64,000 nt of DNA, taken from NCBI RefSeq assembly GCF_036417845.1, contig NC_090020.1, forward strand, positions 45,430,425 through 45,494,424. Reading direction: 5' to 3'. The notes beneath the pieces are model-generated. The model saw only the letters and a program-made list of their open reading frames with translations. It was not told where the DNA came from and ran no database searches. Made by a program: the position numbers and the translations under genes. Shown in pieces: positions 11,641 through 25,949 of the stretch. Source of the DNA: Apteryx mantelli (lineage: Eukaryota; Chordata; Aves; Apterygiformes; Apterygidae). How positions within the stretch are numbered: position 1 is the stretch's first letter; each line of letters starts with the position of its first letter.

Positions 11641-13987
11641 GTTACCTATACTAAACAGGAATTTGGAAGTTATCCCATTATTTTCTACAACAAGTTGTTT
11701 TCAGCATAAAATAAACGTATGATTAATTGAAAAGGGACCTTCATTATATTAATTTGCTTTTTCGGCTCTAATTCTGTGTGAATTTACAATGCAATACATT
11801 TTCAAATTAGAAAAAAATATTTTGCATACCTGAGCTAAGGCTGTGTGATGCACATTGTACCCTCTGTCCTTGATGCCAGAAAAAATGAAAGCACAGGCAG
11901 GTCCCAGTCCTAATCATAGGGACCTAGGTTCTGATCCTAATAATAGCTATTGCATTTTAGGAAGCATCAGAGTAAGGCTAACAACTTCTTATCCAAAGGA
12001 AATCAACAGAAGCAGTAGTATAAGAATATAAATACAAGTCATCCCCAGTTCCTCCTGGCTTATTTGTTGTTTTCCGTAGTTAACACCTTAATTCTTAGTC
12101 GTGTTTGACTAACCAGTTGAGTAGTATATTATTATACTTGGCATAAGTGATGGATATCTACACTCTGTACAAAGGAATGGGTGATGGGCTGGTCAAGAGC
12201 TTGCAAGTCACAATCAAGGCTTGAAGAAGCTTGCATATGCTGTGTGTAGCACATACATATATAACACACAAGCACTGTTCCTGTGGGCTGCAAAATGACT
12301 GTATTTGGTGCTCCTTGCAGTACTACTCTGTAAGCACTATCTTATCCATTAGTTTAAAGCTGACTTGGGTACATCCACCCAATCCACAGTGACCTCGGTG
12401 CAGCCACAGCCTATGAACCCCTGCATTGTTGTGCTTTCTGTCATAGTCCCTGTTCTGTTTTATTTTGTTGGTTGCCACTGAGGACGAGAAGCCAAGCCCT
12501 CCAAAGTAATTTTTTTGAAGTCTGTATCCCTAAGATGCAGCAAAAGATACAGCTATGGCACTGGTTTAAAAGGTAATCATACTGCAACTCCTGGAGCAAC
12601 TGTAAAAGGTAGAGAGATTTCTGAGCTAGCTTTAACATAACCCACTTGGCTGCTTATAATAGCATCATCACAGGACACAGAGCTTCAGCACAGACTGCTG
12701 GTTTATTTAAGCAGCCACTCTGACATAAAAGTTAGCAAGGCTACATAGTGTCAGGATATAAATGAGATAGGTCAGGCTTATGGTTATTTCCTTCAGTGAA
12801 ATACTTTTGATGACCCGTATTTGACCACAGTACAAAAATGAAACTTCAAAGAACTGTTCTTTGATAGAAATACTGATTTCCAGCCTCCTAAAAGAGCACA
12901 AGATAAAACTAATCTGAATAATATGATGAAACAATCAGAATTCAAAAGTGGGGAGGGGAAAGATCAATTCTTTCTCTAACCACAGATAAACCTCTGTATA
13001 AACCTTTCAGTCTATAGACAGAAACATCATACAGTCTCCAGGTGCACACTCTCAGATTTCTTTACTGCACCCTAACCTTCTGTTTTCAAGGCTGCAGTGG
13101 TGGATGAGTACCTAGAGGAGAAAAGATAGCCTAGTCCACATAGTCTCTGAGGTCGTTATCTGCTACACATACTAAGAAAATACAGTCAACAAAGAGGAAA
13201 TCACAGATCAAAACCCACAAGTCTTCCAGTAATCACTAGCTCATGTATGTCCCCAGGGTACCAACTCCCTGCCAGTGGGGAATCTCTCAAAGGGGCTGAG
13301 CAAATCTCTGGGGAGAAGGGAAAATCCTGCACAAGCCTGGAGCTGAAGCCGTATTTAACAGAGCATTTACATAAACTTTCTGTGAGTCCCTGATTAAACT
13401 GATGTGATCTTCATAATCTGAAAAAATAATCAAACACAGAAGGATATTGTGTAGTGGATTATGATATTCTGCCTGTGTAAATATTTGTCCTAATAGGAAA
13501 ATGATTTTCAGGGAAAACCCTTGAGATTACGGTCCCCTTCTGAGAAAGCCTTTTTCCCTGTTGATGAGTTCTGGCAGAGAATAAACTATTTACCCTGAGA
13601 AAAGACAATTAACTTTTATCAACAAGATGGGAAATGAAAGGAGCTGGGATCGAAGCTGTTTGGAAAGTGAAGGCAGTGGTGAGCGAGGCCAATAGTTCTG
13701 GCACTTTCCTCCTTCGATGCTGCTGGTCACAGCAAGATCTCTGCTTTGGTCCCTCTGGAGCTGATGCTCTTCATAACTAATGGTAAGCATAAAGGAATAG
13801 CAATTTTTGTGAATAAAATCTTAATGATGGAGAAACCAAATGAATTACAACTGGAAAGGATTATAACAGGCAATAGAAGCAATTTTACCAATCCATTAGA
13901 AGTTAGTAAAAGACAGAAAAAAGCAGAGACCTAGTACTTAAAAGAGGGAGTGTAAATAATGGGTGAGACTTTATTATTCATAAAAAA
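11641..13987. other. Gene-free AT-rich sequence
   Basis: No exon, repeat family or RNA gene was recognised. The few short frames on both strands lack any domain likeness. Confidence 0.5.
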
Positions 13988-14450
13988 TACATAGAGCCAG
14001 AGAGGCTTTCAAGAGATGATCTTTCAAACCCTTTCACAAGGCAAGATCAACTATATCTACATCAGTTTGGACAGAGGGCTTGTCAGCATGCTCTTGAGCA
14101 CCTCTAGCTATGAAGATTACACAACTGTTCAAGGGAACTTACACCAGTGCTTGTGCATCCTTATAGCTCAAACATTTTTTCTAACATTTAGTCTAAATCC
14201 CCCATAACATAATTTTAGGCCATTACTCCTTGTCTTCTCTACCATGAAAGAAGAGAACACATTACTCCTGTCCTCGCTGCAGATGTTCTTTATATTCTCG
14301 AGGGATGTTATTTCCCCTCAGACTTCTTTTATTTGGACTAAACAACCAAAATTTGCTCAGACTATTTTTAAAGGTCATGTTTTTTCTAAACTTCTAATCG
14401 TTCTTGGTCAACATTTTTCTTTAAGAGAAACTAGACTCAACACTGCATTG
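13988..14450 (-). mobile_element. Old CR1 LINE fragment, 3' end, antisense
   Basis: Read on the plus strand, the text follows the reverse complement of the CR1 3' region. It starts at the 3' terminus (a degenerate form of the 'confirm-and-assign' end near 14010-14030) and continues through the C-terminal part of the ORF2 product to about 14450. Recognisable landmarks are the block around 14290-14330 and the 'ggtcatgttttttctaaact' stretch near 14375. Many substitutions and stops show that it is ancient. The small open frame at 14244-14492 is a shadow of it. Confidence 0.85.
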
Positions 14451-15754
14451 GAGGGATTATCTGTTTCGCTTGCTGTTGTAAACGACATTTGAGTTTAAAC
14501 ATCACAATATGTGGCCTGCTATTTTTTTCTGCAGTCTCACATTGGTGAATCATGCTCAGTTTTTATAGTATTTTTGCTTCACTCTTAAAAAGAAAAAGTT
14601 AAAATGTGGCTAGATGTTAATGCCAAATCAGTTGAAGATAGCTCCAGAGGCCAAAAGAAGGAAGGTAATTTCCAGGGTCCTGGGGAGCCCCCTTTAAAAA
14701 TGAATGGCAACTTTATCACTTTCCTTTCCTCTAGTGCCAAGAGTGTTAGAAAAGAGCTTTTTTAATTCTTTAGAAAAAAGGAAGAAATCTTGGGGATTTC
14801 ACAAATTTCAAAAACATTCCCATTCTTGCTTTAGAAATGATCCGCTTTTTCCTCTGCTGAGTCTTGCACTTTTCTCTTATTTTCTTATTCTCAGAATGGG
14901 TATTTTTAAATTGAAATTTTCATCTTCAAATCAAAATAATTTCATTATTAAAATGGAAGTATAAGAGGCTTTGATATTGGAGGAAAATGCCTTCACAAGT
15001 GGGAAATACAAGAAAGACTTATAGGTATGAAAAGACCTTGAAATAGCCTGAGTAGAAAGATAATATTTATTATAATAAGACCCAAACTATAAGTTGTATG
15101 AGAAATAGAATGGGTCAGGAGAATTTATGTGTTAAGATAATGCTATAAAATGCTGGTAGTCCTGTTGTGAGCTATGATTACACACTTCAAAATCATGGCA
15201 TATAATTTGCTTAGAAAATGGACCAAATGCATAAGGCCATATCTAAATGTTGAGCTTACTTCCATGGTACTGGAAGTCCGATTGCATCGAAAGCTGCTTT
15301 ATTTCTTACCTGGACCAACCCTGTTGTGGACCTGTGTACCTGTTGCTGCTCTGAGGGCAGGTTCAGCAATGCCCTCCTGGACTTGCACGCCCTTCTTCGC
15401 ACAGTCAACCGTGCTTTGTGCTTCCTGGTGAAAAAATCCTGGAATTCCTTGACATGGAGAGAGTGGATGGTCTGGTCCTCCCTCAATAGGGCCCACAAAA
15501 TGCCAAGCTGGAGAAGCTGGGCAGGGCAAATTCCTGTAGTGGGAAGAGCTCCAGTAAAGTTGTGGAGATGGAAGGACAGCACTGAGGTCCCTTGCAATTG
15601 TCCTCTACTCCAAGCTAAACAACGTTCTTGCCAGGAGACTTACTACCGTCCTCCAACATTTGGCAGATGGCAACAAAGGGACCTAAGACCAAACTAGAGC
15701 TCCGAGGAGCCCTTTTCCCAGCAACAGCATGAAACAGACCCAGGAGAAAAAAAA
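14451..15754. other. Gene-free sequence, GC-richer around 15280-15700
   Basis: Overlapping open frames up to 123 codons exist on both strands between 15256 and 15697. None shows a recognisable domain, and neither strand is clearly favoured. An unidentified repeat or processed remnant cannot be excluded. Confidence 0.4.
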
Positions 15755-18200
15755 AATTCAGAATCGAGACCAATCAGGGCACATTTATCCAAGTATCCTA
15801 TCTCAAGAAACAATCACTTCAGGAAGGAGTATGAGAAATAGGACATGCAGAAAATGAATGCTACATAGGCTTGCTAACCCAGTGTCTGACAGTCAGTGGT
15901 TCAATGACTTCCTCAGCTGGAGGCTTCATTCAGGCTATGATGTTTAATAACCACCAGCAGACCTACCCAGCATATCCATTTTCTAAGCCCCTTTTAAATT
16001 CATTCATACTTTTGATTTCCATGTTTTACAATACAATTTGTGCCACAGCTTAACTAGGCTTATTGGAAAAAAAAAAAAAAAGGAAAAAGAAAATAAAGGA
16101 AAATACTTCCATTGTCTGTTTTAAATCTAATGTTTGCGAATTTCATGCCCATTTTATTTTAAGAAATAGTTTATATTCATTCCCTAGTCACCTTTTAAAT
16201 GTCCCTCATGCTTTTATGAATCACCTATTACAGCCCTCTGCAGTTCTCTCTTACAAGCAGAAGAGCTCCAACTATTTAATCTCCTCTTACAGAGAATCCA
16301 TTCTCTATTTTTTGAGATGAAGGCACCAGAACTGGACTTGGTATTCAACATGTAGATTTATCATGAATCCATACAATTGTGTATTCATATTTTTATTTTG
16401 TTTTCTATTATTTTCCAACTCATGTTATTACATAATAAGGTAGCCAGCAAGACTAAGGCAGCTTTGGATTAAAAACAGCTGATCTAATAACAGATATTAT
16501 ATTCACATTATATCCTATATCCACAAACCTTGCCTTCTTAATAACTCCCAGTATTTTATTTGCCTTTTTGAACACTTCTGCATATTGCCCTGATCGCTCC
16601 AACATCCATGTTCTGAGCAGTAATACCTAATTTAGAAATCACATTTGTCTAAGTGTAGGTAGAGTAGTTTCTTCTCATACACATTAAATTTCATTTATCA
16701 ACACTGAATTTCATCTGCCATTTTAGCACTCCGTCACTTAGTGCTAAGAAAATTTCAGTCAAACATAAAACCAACTGCCAGGGGTTGACTGTTTTGGATA
16801 ATATCAATTATTATTACACCATCTGCAAAAGATGTTCTCACTATCCACCCGTTTCTTCTAGATCACATACAAAAGCATTGATGCAAATTCCTGAGTGATC
16901 TCACTGAAAATGTCCTTTCTTTGGGAAGTATGACAACTTGTTCCTGGCATTGATTTCTCAGCTGTCAACTGGTCCTTAATGGACCCTACGCTCCTATGAC
17001 AACTCAGCTTCTTTAAGAGGCTTTGGCAGGAGACCTGGACAACAGCTTTTTCATAAATGGAGCTGGGAGCAGGCTAGCGCACCCATCGGGCATGGCTCCT
17101 ACTTACAAAGGCCAGGCAGTACTTGTCTACCATGGATTTATTTTCCTTGACTGTTCCTTAGCATCTTGTTTATCTGTTAACTTCACTGACTCTCTGGTAT
17201 GCTTTCATCTTCTGAAATAAATGAAAATGTGTTTATTCTGTTGTTTTTATGTCTTCAGCTAGTTGTTCTTGTCCTTTGTCTGCCTAGCCACATTTTTGTG
17301 ACTAAATTCTCAGAGTTCATGGTTGACTCTGCCCCTCATTTGGAACTGACTGCTACTTTTAAAAATTCCTTGCCCTATGACTAATAACCTTCATCATACT
17401 GCTGTTGAACACAGTTGCTTTTGTGCGTGTGAGCATTATCTTTACCGTCTCCCTTGATCTGCCACAGGCATTTACTCTGTTTAGCAAATAATATGTATCC
17501 ATGACACCTGCAAGCATTTTATCTTTTGATCTGTTATTTCCAATTTCCCTTTAATGCACTTCCTTATTTTTATATTGGTCAATGTACCCACTCCCCATCC
17601 TAGTTAAATAAAAGGTTAGTTCAGCAAATTTTTCCCCTCCTGGAAGAATACAGCGCTTGAGCATCTTGTGGCAATCCTTACAGAGTAGCTACTCCATAAT
17701 TGTATCTTGAACTAAGACTCTTGCATTATTTACAGCTAATCAGACTTTGCTTCTCCTCTTGTGAGTTTTCTAATGAGTTGCTCCAAAAGATAATAACTGA
17801 CGGTGTCTAAAATTTTAGTCCCCACATCCTAATCCAATGTGGCATTTGCATTGCTCATCCAGTGGTACAGGCACAACTGAAGTATCCCATTGCCAGAGTG
17901 TTTTTACAATAATACAGAACATCATAAGTATTAAACCCTTCAGTATATAGTCTATTATTACCTCCTGATATTTTCTGCTGATCTACTACCTGGTCAGCTA
18001 GTTCTCATTTTACACTTATGCATGTAACATCTTCCTCAAAAGCACTGTACTTTGCACTTCATATTGCTGATTCAGCTTATCACAATGATTTTAAATCATA
18101 TTTGTCAAAGTGCTGCCTCCCACTCTTCATGTAATGTGCAGGTTTCCTAAGTGCACTCTCATCCAAAGGGGACAAACCTAGCACCCTGTAAGCCAACAAG
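15755..18200 (-). mobile_element. Long ancient CR1 LINE, antisense, spanning RT and endonuclease regions
   Basis: This region matches, in order, the reverse complement of an ancient sauropsid CR1 like those common in turtles and crocodilians. The 3' part is near 15775-15830. The C-terminal ORF2 region follows at 16100-16340. The RT core includes the landmark 'aatttcatctgccatttta' near 16708. A further RT part lies at 16990-17060, and the linker and endonuclease parts follow at 17230-17290, 17510-17620 and 17750-17800. Small deletions and possible insertions interrupt it (for example near 17080-17120). All frames are broken. An A15 run at 16067-16081 sits where the family has a short A run, so it looks like an internal expansion and not a poly(A) tail. 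Confidence 0.85.
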
Positions 18201-21200
18201 GCAAAGGTGAGATTAACTGAGCAGGGGAACAAATGAAAGGGTTATTCTTATCATATTCTTATTTTATCTCACTTATTTAATTCTGTTACTAAGACTCAAA
18301 GAGTAATTTCATCTGATACATCTTGCAGCACTGCAGGCAAAACTGTAAGTAAGGTAACTACGTAGATACTAGGCTTAGAAGACAAAATCTTAGGCTGAAA
18401 GGAAAATCTTAGGGCACATAAGTCTTGTACGTTACTGCAGAAATCTGCTTGGACTGAACTAGAGTGAGGGTTTAATTCTTTCTGAATGTTGCACAAACAT
18501 ATTCAAGCACCTGTGCTCAGCTACAGTTATGGATGTTTGATTTTAGGGAGAGCTCTCAGAGTTTAGTTATACCTAAAGTAAGATTTCTTTTTATACGTAT
18601 TAAGTAAATCAGTCAAAATGATTTAAAAGTAATTACTTTCAGATAGAAACATATAGATCCCAACTAGCTTTCATATATTGCCTATTTTAACCTATAGTTT
18701 AGTATGCTCTAGGGCCTAGCAGTCTAAATTCAGTGTCTGCAGGGAACCCACACTCCTAAACTACACTAGCTGCCAACCTGAAACAGAAGGTGGGAGTAGG
18801 AGAGCGGCACCTACTCACTCCCTCTCCATTACTTTGCTGGGTGCCGCGGCAGCCAGCTAAGACCACAGTCAAACTCAAAGCGTGTTTCTCTACAAGTGCT
18901 GGCAGTCTGAAAGCTGTGAACCCCAGTGTGCAGTTTTTGAAGAGGTTATGAACAAAATATAGATCTGGGAAGAAGAGTGTAGGGAATCCCGGCCATGTGA
19001 AACAGTGGGGGCAGAGAACATACAAGAGGAAAAACAACTTTTGATTTAGTTCTGGATGGAGCACAGACTTCGGTTCAAAATTCTGCTGTTTTAGGAGTCA
19101 CTCCAGAATACACAAAATTAAACAGCCTAACAGCTGATTCAGGCAGCTGCCATACCTCGCAGTCGGGAGTTAAACAGTTTCACATCCCAGCTCTCTCAGT
19201 CCCTGTGTGAATCCCATCCTGCACTAGGGGCTGGTTACTGCTCACCCGTGAGCTTGGTCTGAGGCATCAAACACTGACCCAGCTCTTCTGGCTAGCCCTA
19301 AAGAAAGCTAATTTTGGTCCTGTTTTCCTCAGCTCCTTCTGCCTTGACTTCTTCAGCCTAAAGAACTGCACACAAAACTTAGTAATTGTGTTAAATGCCT
19401 AACACAGGGCGGCCTTACCTAGTGAAACGCTGGGGCTAACCTTGTCGAAAACAGCGAACACACTGTCTACATGACCTTATAGAAAGTTTGGAGAGAGGTA
19501 AAGTATTTCTGCATGAAGAAACACCATGATAAAATGTTGTAGAGAGAGGAGCAAAACACAATATAAATGAAAGCAGATGTAACTAATTAAAGGTATTAGT
19601 ATAACCCTGCTCTAGCATAACAATGCTTATGCATGCATGTGTAAAGTGTTTCAGTAATGATGTTAAATTTAGAGTTGACTTGCTGGGCTGGCACAGCTCT
19701 GCACCGAGCCGCCTTGACCACTGATAGCCTACAGATCTCTGCTGGGCTTCCTGCGCTCCCTCTTAGAGGCTCAGGCGCGCACAAACAGCCCTGCTCTGTT
19801 TGTGCCTGCCAGTGCGGATGTGTACAGCCATACTTCAGATGCCGGAAATGCTGGACGCTTCCTCGTGGTCTCCAGGCCTCACCTGAGTTACCTCCACTGT
19901 GTGACATTCAGTTCATCACTTAGCGTTCAAATGCTTGATCTCCTCAACCACTGACTTCTTTGCTAAAAACCCAGTGATGGAGAGACATTCAGAGCAGTGC
20001 AATAAAAAGCTAACACCAGCTGTGTGCAGGCAGAGACCCACTATCTGTAAAAGAAGGAATATAATTAAAATTTCTTACCACACCTTCATGTGAGAATACT
20101 GGTGGGCCAGCCTAGGCCATTTTGCTCACTGAATTTTACATTATTCTGACAGAGGGCACAGTGATATTTGTGGACTAACTTGGAGTAAGGGATTTAGTGG
20201 GGACTATTTTTTGAACAGAAAAAAATCAATGCTTTGTTTATTTGAGAAGATAGAAGCAATGGCAGTTGTAAGTATAAAGCTCAAGTACAAGCTTGAAGCC
20301 TGATGACTGAAGCAAAACATGGAGAGTTTTGATTCTCCTGTTTTGTGGGTTTTTCTTCTGAACATCCTACCTGAAAATGGGTACTTCTGATCCTTTGCTA
20401 ATAATTCCTAGATAGTTGTTTTTAAAGTTGGCTTGATTAGGAAACCATAACCAATGTAGCTACTTGAGAAGCAGTCAAACAAGGGTCCAAATTTCTAGAA
20501 AGGGGAAAATGAGACACCCCAGTTTCTAAGTCAGTCATCAACATTATGGTTATGCAGTGTATGGTTTCTGTGGAAACCCAAGTGTGAAATTATACAAAAC
20601 ATTTGCATAGGTAAAGCAAGAGCCATCACTGAAAGTGCCTTTGGAAAAGTTGTTGTAATGTAAGTAAATCATGCAGTCTGGAAAAGGGAAAGTCGGACAG
20701 AGATTCTTTCTGGAAAACTAGCAGGAGGAATGAACATATCCAGGCTATGAGTTTTCCTTCTCTGTGAAAGCCCGAACTATGTTTCTTTCACATTATGTCA
20801 AAAGATCTAGTCAGCCCTACAAAAAAAATTAGTTTCATATTAGTAATTATGGGTTTTGGAGCACTGTCCGAAAGTGGTTATCTAATCAAATAGAAAGGCT
20901 GGCATAGGCACCTGGACTTTACTCTTTGCTTAGCAAGGTAGGTCTGCTTGATAAATATTGCAAGAGAGGGCCAATATCATGTAACTTCTACTGAAAAACT
21001 GCAGAAATATGTGGGAACAAGAATTGGGAAATTGCTTCTCACCAGGCAGAAACAAGCAGATTATTTGAATGATCCAATTTCCATTGCCTTAAAGCTACAT
21101 TGCAAATAAATGCGTCTAACAACATTGTTTACAGAGCATTTATGGTGAACTGAGGAATCAATCTGGATTAAGAATAACTCTGTGAAAAATTACATTTTGA

Positions 21201-24200
21201 GCTGGGATTAGTTCTGTGATCTATCTCACCACGCTATTGCGCAGCTGAGACAATGACAAGGAAATGGGAATAAGTGTCTTCAGGATAGCTGAAGAAATGC
21301 TTGTGAAGCTTAAAGCACAGGAAACTGGGACGTAGTGTCATCATAACAAATTAGGGAAATGAAATGGTAAGAGTAGAAACAAATAAGCAGGAAGGGTATG
21401 AGACAGCTATGCTAAACATAATTAAAATGCAAATACCATAGTATGCATGTGAAAGACTGTAATTCTTTGAATCATGTTTAGGACTCCTGCCATGATTAAA
21501 ACAATGACTCAGCACAATTCAACATCTCCTCAGATGAAGAAAAAGTAAGATTAAGGGAAGTACCAGCCAGCACTGGTGCGTGTCACAGCACTTTTTATGG
21601 TTCCAACATCATATTTCAGGAATGGCCGTTTGGGAATGTAACAAGAATGGATCATTTCCCCCCTCAGTAAATCACTTCCCAGACCAATTTTTAGAAGTAT
21701 ATTTAATTTAATTTGGACTCAGTTCCTGTTATACTAAATGTCATGCTCCAACACTGAAGCATGACAAGGTTTGAAATATATAAAAATTAAGAGGCAAAGA
21801 TCCTGATGCTTCAGGAAGGAACTGAACTATTCAGCAAGGAATTGAATAATGCAATGTAATGGCATGGTACCTCCCATCCAAGGATTTCAGGCTTCTATAT
21901 TCAGGAAAACTACAGCACATATTAATGCTGTGAAGAGAGTAAATGTAATTGCGATGAAGCTTCCAAAGCAGAGGAAACCGGCAACTGCAATGATGCCCAT
22001 GCAGAGCTACCAGATACCTAGGTGGTCTCCAGTACATCCTCTCCTCTGCTCTGGTCTGTCTCTGGATCAACTCTGACAGTGTGCTAGAGCCAGAACTCCA
22101 AAGACATCAAAGAGATTTGGTGTTTCTCTCATCACAATGAGAAATGAGCACACTGCAAGAAGCAAGACAGAGCAAGTTACTGTTGGGCTCTGCTACTTGC
22201 TCTTTGCAGCTGTCCAAATTTTGCTGTTGGTACAAACTTCCATTATTTTATAGGCTCAGGCACTTTTCTATATGTTTCATTGTACAAATATTTCAATATA
22301 CATTCCTATGAATAAATCCTAGAGAAATACTATATTGCAGAAAATTAACTCCAAAGCTTATAAGGAAGAAAATAATAAATATGTTAATAGTATCTGGCAG
22401 AAGGACAGAGCCTCCTCAACTTTCCCCTTAGATCCAGAGAACAGGATAACAGCATAACTGTCCCTGAAAGTCGTCTGCCCCGGGTATTTCTCCTTTTTAA
22501 AATGAAGAGACTATTCAATATGCATCTTCCCCAGAAAAGAACAACCATCCTTTGCTCAATTCTAGATCCCATAAGAAATGTTTTGTTGGCAGGCATCTAT
22601 GGCATCCCTTGCTGACAAAATGACGCTTCACACTGTCAGTCACTCAAATAGAGAAGACAGTCCATTGCTACCTCACAGCCTGGTCTGGTAAGAAAAACTA
22701 GGGAGGGGCTTGTAGACTCCTCAGCATTACTTGGAGCTCCTCACAGCAGAAAGAAATTTAGATTTCTCCAGCCCTCAGGCTTCAATGAAATACATGATGT
22801 TAAATTGTCTATCTTCAATCAGTTAGGCAAGCATGAAAATTGCCAGTTGTAAAATTCATGTTTTTTTCCCCGACTTCTCTTTTCATGATGAAAGATGTTG
22901 TACTCCACATGTTTTCAGTTCAAAAATTAGAGGTTTTGTTGAGTCATTTTTCACAGTATATCAAAGCAAATCCACCATTAGCACTTTGGTCAAAGTTCTG
23001 TACCAAAAGACTAAAGAATATCTCCCCGTGGGCTTCATCAGTCTATTGCATGGTTAGTTCCTTGCAAAAAATAGCATATACTGTTCAGCCTGGTGGTCAG
23101 AAGCCATGTGGTTTTGGTGACATGAGCCCTTGCACTGCTTTCCCTGAATCATATCCAGAGGTCACCTTTCTATATATGTGTATATATATATGTATACACC
23201 CATACAAACACACACGTGCACACACTTACACCACATACACACAGAGATCTCTTGAGGCATTCCAAAGCCTTTACCTTAATAATTACCATTATAATTGGCT
23301 ATGCTTTGGAGATTTTATGTATCTATCCAGGGAGAAGTAACTCTGTGAGAGAGGGAGTTTTTAATAACAGTAGGAGCAATTAATAAAGCTTTTTTTCACA
23401 ACATAAAGATGACAGGAATTTATGTTCAAGGCCTATAATCTGTTACGCTAGGGTGCTGACTAAGAGGAAAAACAAATTATCCGATTACAACGGAGCGACT
23501 CCAAGGTACAGCGGAAGCTGATGTTTGAGAGCTGCATGCTTCTTGGAACAGCCTGAGATTCCCCGATGGTGCAGGACCTCCCTTTCCATGCAAAGGGAAA
23601 TTCTTGCTTGCTGACTGTCCTGCTATTTCTCTGCCTGTTGGTGTAAAAGAGCAGCTGGCCACAACAGCTGCAGGAAAGCGTGCTTTCCCATTGTCTCAGA
23701 GCCTCTGAGAAAATTTGGGTATAGGACTGAGCCTAGAGGCTGGGAGTGGAGGTGGAAGAGAAGAAGTCCTGGGGCAGCCACCAGGAAAGAAACGGGTCTG
23801 AGAAAGAAACGATAGATGTGAGGGCTGAGTGGGGAAAAGTCACACGTGGCTGCAAGACGGCCACGGCAACACGATATTGCATCATTGCTAGATATTAGGG
23901 AATTGGCAGCTGGGGGCCTGGAGGGCAAATAATTACCTTTGAATTTCAGGTTTGGGAAAAAGCTGGAAGTTCCTCAACAGCAGGCAACCTGCAATTTTGT
24001 GCAAATTTGTTCCAAGCTGCACTTTCCTGCAGGAGCTCCTGATTGAAGGCCATCGTCTTGGTTTGGCAATTTAGGAGAGCTTCTGAGCATCTAATTGTCG
24101 CAAGTGACGCCCAGGCATTTTGAATGCATAGGATGCATTCAGACATCAAGAAGGATTCAGTCTTTCTTTTAGGTCTCTCAGTTTTGGGGAGCTGGCTCTC

Positions 24201-25949
24201 AAATTTTGAATATTTGGAATTAGTTATACATGATACAATTTAGGAAAAACAAGTATTTGCCTTGAACCAAAGAGCGACATTACAACCCAGGCAGAATTCC
24301 AACACAAAGAAATATAACAGGAGCGTCAGCACATTCTGAATTAGATTCAGAAGAACCCATGGACACATGTTTTGCTCAAATTCTATCTGAATACAAGAAA
24401 ATATTTTTAATATATTGGGAAAACTTGTGCCATTTGTGTGGTTTGCCCCTCTGAAGAATGAGTCAGTCTTTCTCTGTAAAGTCAAATTGTGAAAACATAG
24501 CTGGGTGATACATCTTCCTTTCTCCTAGATCATGAGTCAGTCAGTCAGAGAGAGACACAGACAGACTGCACAGTCACATCAATGGAGAAAAATGCAACAA
24601 ACACATCTGTGCCTCTCTGAAATGAAGATGCCAGCAAGTGTCATAATGATGCATCAAACTCCAAACAGCAAATCTCCCATCGTGGAGAGCTACAGGCCGC
24701 AGCCGTCTGTAGGTTGTGGAGGATGGCTGTGCTCCATTGCAGGTTCACCGTGAGCAAATGCCGGGGCTGGAGCAGTTGGCGTGGTGTGGGGCTTCAGCTG
24801 CGGTGCTCTGACACCAAACCTACTGACAAGGCTCCAGACTACAGTCCCAAATCTTGTGTTAGGGGGACTTTGATTTCACATTTCATCTTTCATTAGGAGT
24901 TCCTGGGGATGCTTTTTAAATACTGGTCTTGCCCTTTTCTGTACCCTAATTTTAAAGTGTCGATTTTTTTTTTTAGTTGGATATATAAACTACAAATTGG
25001 TGGCCAAGGCCTATAGCTGTTGAATGTTTCATAGCACATCAAATTATTCTGGCAACACAATCCACCATGAGAGTCTCTCCTTTTGATGTTTTAGAAGAAC
25101 TACTACTCTTAAGGAAAGCAGCAAGAAGAAACATGTTTTTGGAATTCCTTTCTGAAGTCTGTAAAGGCAACCTCTCTACTGTTTTATATGGAAATACAGT
25201 CATGAAACATAAGTATTGCATCTACAGTGACATGTTTTAGCTTTTACATAAGCAAAAATTTATTTGATTTGTGACTTCTTGCCCCAGAAAGCTTATATTT
25301 TCTTTGTCACAAAACAAAGTGAAACTATTTTTCCCGACAGGACAGGCCCTCTCTTTTCTCAGTTGCGTTGTCTTAGAATAGCAATGTGCAAAGATGATTT
25401 AATACTTTTTTTCTCTCTTGAATGAGCTGCTGTAATAAATTCTAACATCACCCCTGCAATTCTCTCTGAGAAGCCCTACCATCACATGAAAAAAAAAAAA
25501 TCGTTATATGTGTTGCATAAGACAAGAAGCTTAGAAGACCAAGTGAGTGAACTTGTCTGCTAAGAAGCAGCTGTTATAGTCTGGGACAGATGAAGAAAAC
25601 TTTGTTTAACTAAATTTGTCTAAAAGAAAAGACAGCATAAGCATGTTGACATTTTGCTAAACAGTCCCGCAACAGAAAATAACTTGATATCAAGTTGATA
25701 GATATCAGACAAATGCTAAGGCTTTAAGGCATTATTCATCTGATAACAACTCCACTAAAAAGTACTAATGACTACTTAGCCTATCTAAAAACATGTGATA
25801 GCAAGCAACAAAATACAAGATTTTACAGGCTTTTCTAGACTGTTCTGACCACCAGATTTACTCATAATTGCTCTGCAGGTTACAGGGTTCAAAGGGAGAA
25901 AATGAGAGAACCTCAGATAAATCTCTGCTGGAAGAAAAGATGGCATCTT
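18201..25949. other. Gene-free region
   Basis: No gene or repeat family was recognised. Open frames of 60-166 codons occur, the longest at 22840-23340, which reads through a dinucleotide repeat and has no domain likeness. A GC-richer patch lies at 19680-19910. Confidence 0.5.
23171..23252 (+). repeat. Compound TA/CA microsatellite
   Basis: An alternating purine-pyrimidine tract begins as TATATG/TATATA and passes into CA-rich sequence with ACGTGCAC. It is imperfect and interrupted. Confidence 0.85.

Noticed and set aside
15256..15697. 113- and 123-codon frames on opposite strands
   Set aside because: The frames are antisense to each other with no recognisable domain and no clear coding bias. 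Kept only as a GC-richer patch.
22840..23340. 166-codon plus-strand frame
   Set aside because: It reads through a TA/CA microsatellite (YMCIYICIHPYKHTRAHTYTTYTQ), has no family likeness, and lacks splice or promoter context.
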